NCBI GenBank assembly: GCA_001632435.1
Contig: KV423945.1
Span: forward strand, 62,001 to 126,000
Length of the DNA: 64,000 nucleotides
Source of the DNA: Calocera cornea HHB12733
Lineage: Eukaryota > Basidiomycota > Dacrymycetes > Dacrymycetales > Dacrymycetaceae
Direction: 5' to 3'
Within the stretch, counting starts at the first letter, position 1. Each line of letters begins with the position of its first letter. Positions 61,669-64,000 of this stretch are shown piece by piece. Below the pieces are notes generated by a model. The model made no database searches and was not told where the DNA came from. It saw nothing but the letters and a program-made list of their open reading frames with translations. The position numbers and the translations under genes were made by a program.

Positions 61669-63168
61669 ATGGCATCCCCGTCAACGGTCAAGACGTTGTC
61701 CCCCTCCGATCCCCATGCTATTACAGAGGCACTCAACCCCAAGACGACAAAGTACGAGTTTGCAGGCCCGCTCGGCGCACTCGCTGTATCCGTCCTGACG
61801 CCAGGGCTGCTCTACGTCTTCCACCTCACCTGCTCTGAGCTCGCAGGGGGTTGCCCACCGCCCCTCCTTTCTCTGCCCTCGACTCTCCAAAGTACACGGT
61901 GGTTGAACGCATTATGGGACACGAATGCATTCTTCGTGTACCTTGGGTGGTACGCATACTGCGTATTGTGCTGGAAGCTGATCCCTGGCGACTGGGTTCA
62001 GGGCACTACGCTGAGAACCGGCGAGAAGAAATTGTACAAGATCAATGGTCCGTACGCGTTTTGGCACTAGCGCATCCCATTGCTTATATCATTGCAGGGT
62101 TCTCCACTGGTCTACTCACTCTCGGCCTCGTTGCTGGCACCATCTACCGTAACGGCCCTCTCGCATTCTTGTACATCTATGACCACTGGCTCGCGCTGGT
62201 ATCCGCCTCAGTCGTCTTCGCCATCTTCCAAGCATGCGCCGTTTACGCGCTCTCCTTCCGCAAGGGTGCACTCCTTGCACTGGGCGGCAACACCGGAAAC
62301 GTACTTTATGACTGGTTTATCGGCCGCGAATTGAATCCTTCGTTCTCCTGGCTCGACAACATCAACTTCGACCTCAAGACGTTCAACGAAGTCCGTCCAG
62401 GACTCATCCTCTGGATGCTCAACGACATCTCGTGCATGTGCGAGCAGATGGTCCGCCGTGGCCGCCACGCGTGGCCCACCGACAGCATGATCCTCATCAA
62501 CCTTTTCCACGGACTCTACGTCCTCGAGTCGCTCTGGTACGAGAAGAACATCCTCACGCAAATGGATATCACCACCGATGGATTTGGCTTCATGCTGGCC
62601 ATCGGTGACCTCGCGTGGGTGCCCTTCTCCTATGCCCTTCAGGCTAGGTACCTCGCCTTCACCCCTCGCGAGCTGGGATGGACCCTGAGCACCATTGTCT
62701 GCATACTAAACTTCGTCGGATACTACGTGTTCCGCACGGCCAACTCCGACAAGGATGCCTTCCGCAATGGAAAGAACCCCAAGAGTGAGTGTGGCTCCCA
62801 CGGACCACGAACGGTCGTCTCATATCTGTCCTAGACTTCAAGACCCTGAAGACGAAGCGTGGCACTGAGCTGATGATTTCCGGTCTGTGGGGCATGTCTA
62901 GGCACCCGAACTATTGGGGAGACTTGATGATGGGCCTCGCGTGGTGCATGACGACCGGTTTTAACACACCTATCACGTACTTTTACATCGCCTACTTCAC
63001 TGTCCTGCTTGTGCACCGTGCGATGCGGGATGACGAGATGTGCAGGAAGAAGTGAGTGCCATCTAAACGGCATGCTCCCGCAGATACTGATCTTCTTGTA
63101 GGTATGGCGACGATTGGACCGAGTACAAGAAGATCGTCAAGTGGAGGATCATTCCTTACATCTACTGA
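61669..63168 (+). CDS. ERG24: Delta(14)-sterol reductase
   Basis: NADPH-dependent C-14 reductase of ergosterol synthesis, an ER multispan protein. 449 aa; exons 61669-62047, 62098-62784, 62835-63051, 63102-63168. Family blocks: NGPLAFLYIYDHW, GNVLYDWFIGRELNP, FDLKTFNEVRPGLILW, TDGFGFMLAIGDLAWVPF, LQARYLAFTP, KTKRGTELMISGLWG, SRHPNYWGDLMMGLAW, and the hallmark end YKKIVKWRIIPYIY. The GDLAWVPF and FNEVRPGL blocks favour Erg24 over the related Erg4. At least eight hydrophobic spans are visible. Length fits the family. Confidence 0.95.
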
Positions 63169-63299
63169 GTGTATGGAACGGTTCTGCTCGTGTTGTGGAC
63201 ACGTTCGAATAGCTGAATCATTAATGATACCCTACGCTTACAGATGCTTGGAAGATAGTGTGGTCAGCCATAATGCCAAGAATATGATGCCTCTTGAGA

Positions 63300-64000
63300 C
63301 TATCCATCTTCCTCTAACACCCGCAGCACGTTCTGCAAAACGCTCTTGTTCACGTTCACCCACAACACCTCCTGCGCCCCTGAACCGGCACCACCGACCA
63401 AGCCGTGATCTCGGAACTCAGCCAGCTGCGCTCTGAACTGCACCTCGTTCGTCGCGATGAACGCTTCCCGTGCTTGGGTGAGCAAATGGGACAGCGCCGC
63501 CGCGTGCTTCGGTGCTCCTGGTGGCAGGCCTGCGCCTTCGTCTCCAGGCGGTGAAGACAACGACTCGAGCTGCATCTTTCCGAGCAGCGTGAACAACGTC
63601 TTCGACTTGTCCGGGACGGAGTTGAGGATGTGAATTGTCGCAGTGAGGTCCAGGTGTGCGCCGTTGGGACCTCCCGTACCCGCCGCACCTCCAGAGAGGG
63701 CGGATGCACGCGGAGCCAGTTCAGCAGTGTAGTGCTCGAAGGTGGTTACCTCCTGCCAAGTGAAGCCGAAACCCCGGTGGGGCGGGATCGGTGGGAGCTC
63801 AGCCTCGTCATCCATCCTACTGGAGTAGTCCAGTGGCTCGTGTTTCCTCGTAAAGAGATCGCGCTGCGTGAACAGCAGAGGAGCGTTGATCTTGTCCACC
63901 GTCGCTACGAGGTGGCACTTGGGATGCAGCGCGAGAAGGGAGAGCAGGGCTCGCATAGGTGTGGTGAGGAAGCCCGTCGTGTCCATGGAGTGAACAAGGA
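63300..64000 (-). CDS. ORC2: Origin recognition complex subunit 2 (C-terminal part, cut by window edge)
   Basis: The C-terminal 230 or so residues of ORC2, part of the complex that marks replication origins. The frame is open to the right edge of the window, so the N-terminal part lies outside. Recognised from LVHSMD, ALLSLLALHPKCHLVATVDKINAP, FTWQEVTTFEHYTAEL and the winged-helix-like end (IHILNSVPDKSKTLFTLLGKMQLE, AREAFIATNEVQFRAQLAEFRDHGLV, LQNVLRVLEEDG). No intron in the visible part. Convergent with ERG24, with only 131 bp between stop codons. Confidence 0.9.
   Translation of the reverse strand, partial: LVHSMDTTGFLTTPMRALLSLLALHPKCHLVATVDKINAPLLFTQRDLFTRKHEPLDYSSRMDDEAELPPIPPHRGFGFTWQEVTTFEHYTAELAPRASALSGGAAGTGGPNGAHLDLTATIHILNSVPDKSKTLFTLLGKMQLESLSSPPGDEGAGLPPGAPKHAAALSHLLTQAREAFIATNEVQFRAQLAEFRDHGLVGGAGSGAQEVLWVNVNKSVLQNVLRVLEEDG

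Overview
The window is nuclear DNA from a filamentous basidiomycete, most likely an agaricomycete. Almost every gene is cut by many introns of about 45-60 nt (a few only 32-41 nt) with GT..CTNAY..AG signals, and the gene set is fungal: cell-wall alpha-glucan synthase, a Ste11/Byr2-type MAPKKK, sterol C-14 reductase. Gene families common in Agaricomycetes (DUF6532, MYND) also occur. Intron/exon coordinates were worked out by hand from splice signals, reading frame and protein-family conservation; no transcript evidence was available.

Left conserved block (1-35.5 kb): a Swi5/Ace2-like C2H2 transcription factor (+), amidophosphoribosyltransferase ADE4 (-), head to head with tRNA m2,2G26 methyltransferase TRM1 (+), the MAPKKK STE11 (-), a 3.3-kb intergenic stretch, the 2,372-residue alpha-1,3-glucan synthase AGS1 (+), the ribosome-biogenesis DEAD-box helicase MAK5/DDX24 (+), an omega-amidase (Nit2-like nitrilase, +), a farnesylated type I J-protein (Ydj1-like, +), a UPF0538/C2orf76-like small protein (-) and an intracellular GH3 beta-glucosidase with a PA14 insert (+).

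Central accessory block (35,532-57,005): about 21.5 kb that I read as one large multigene DNA transposon. It begins and ends with a 13-bp perfect terminal inverted repeat, followed at both ends by subterminal copies of a TACCGACC/GGTCGGTA motif. The same 10-bp-period family forms a 12-copy minisatellite next to the integrase. It carries eight intron-containing genes on both strands: a 1,087-aa protein with a divergent HECT (E3 ubiquitin ligase) signature, a 204-aa basic protein, a 690-aa DUF6532 protein, a 708-aa unknown protein with a nuclear-localisation-like N-terminus, a DDE integrase of the eukaryotic IS3-like (integrase-core) type that appears to carry one frameshift, a 281-aa Ser/Pro/Tyr-rich protein with a Cys-rich tail, a second DUF6532-like protein (568 aa), and a MYND zinc-finger protein. 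The element lies in the gap between the beta-glucosidase terminator and the promoter of a RecQ gene and breaks no host gene.

Right conserved block (57.2-64 kb): a RecQ/BLM/Sgs1-type helicase (+), the C-14 sterol reductase ERG24 (+), and the C-terminal part of ORC2 (-), which runs off the right edge.

Housekeeping genes here do not form a pathway cluster. The biological interest is the element, which combines an integrase with ubiquitin-ligase-like, DUF6532 and MYND cargo and has its own repeat grammar.
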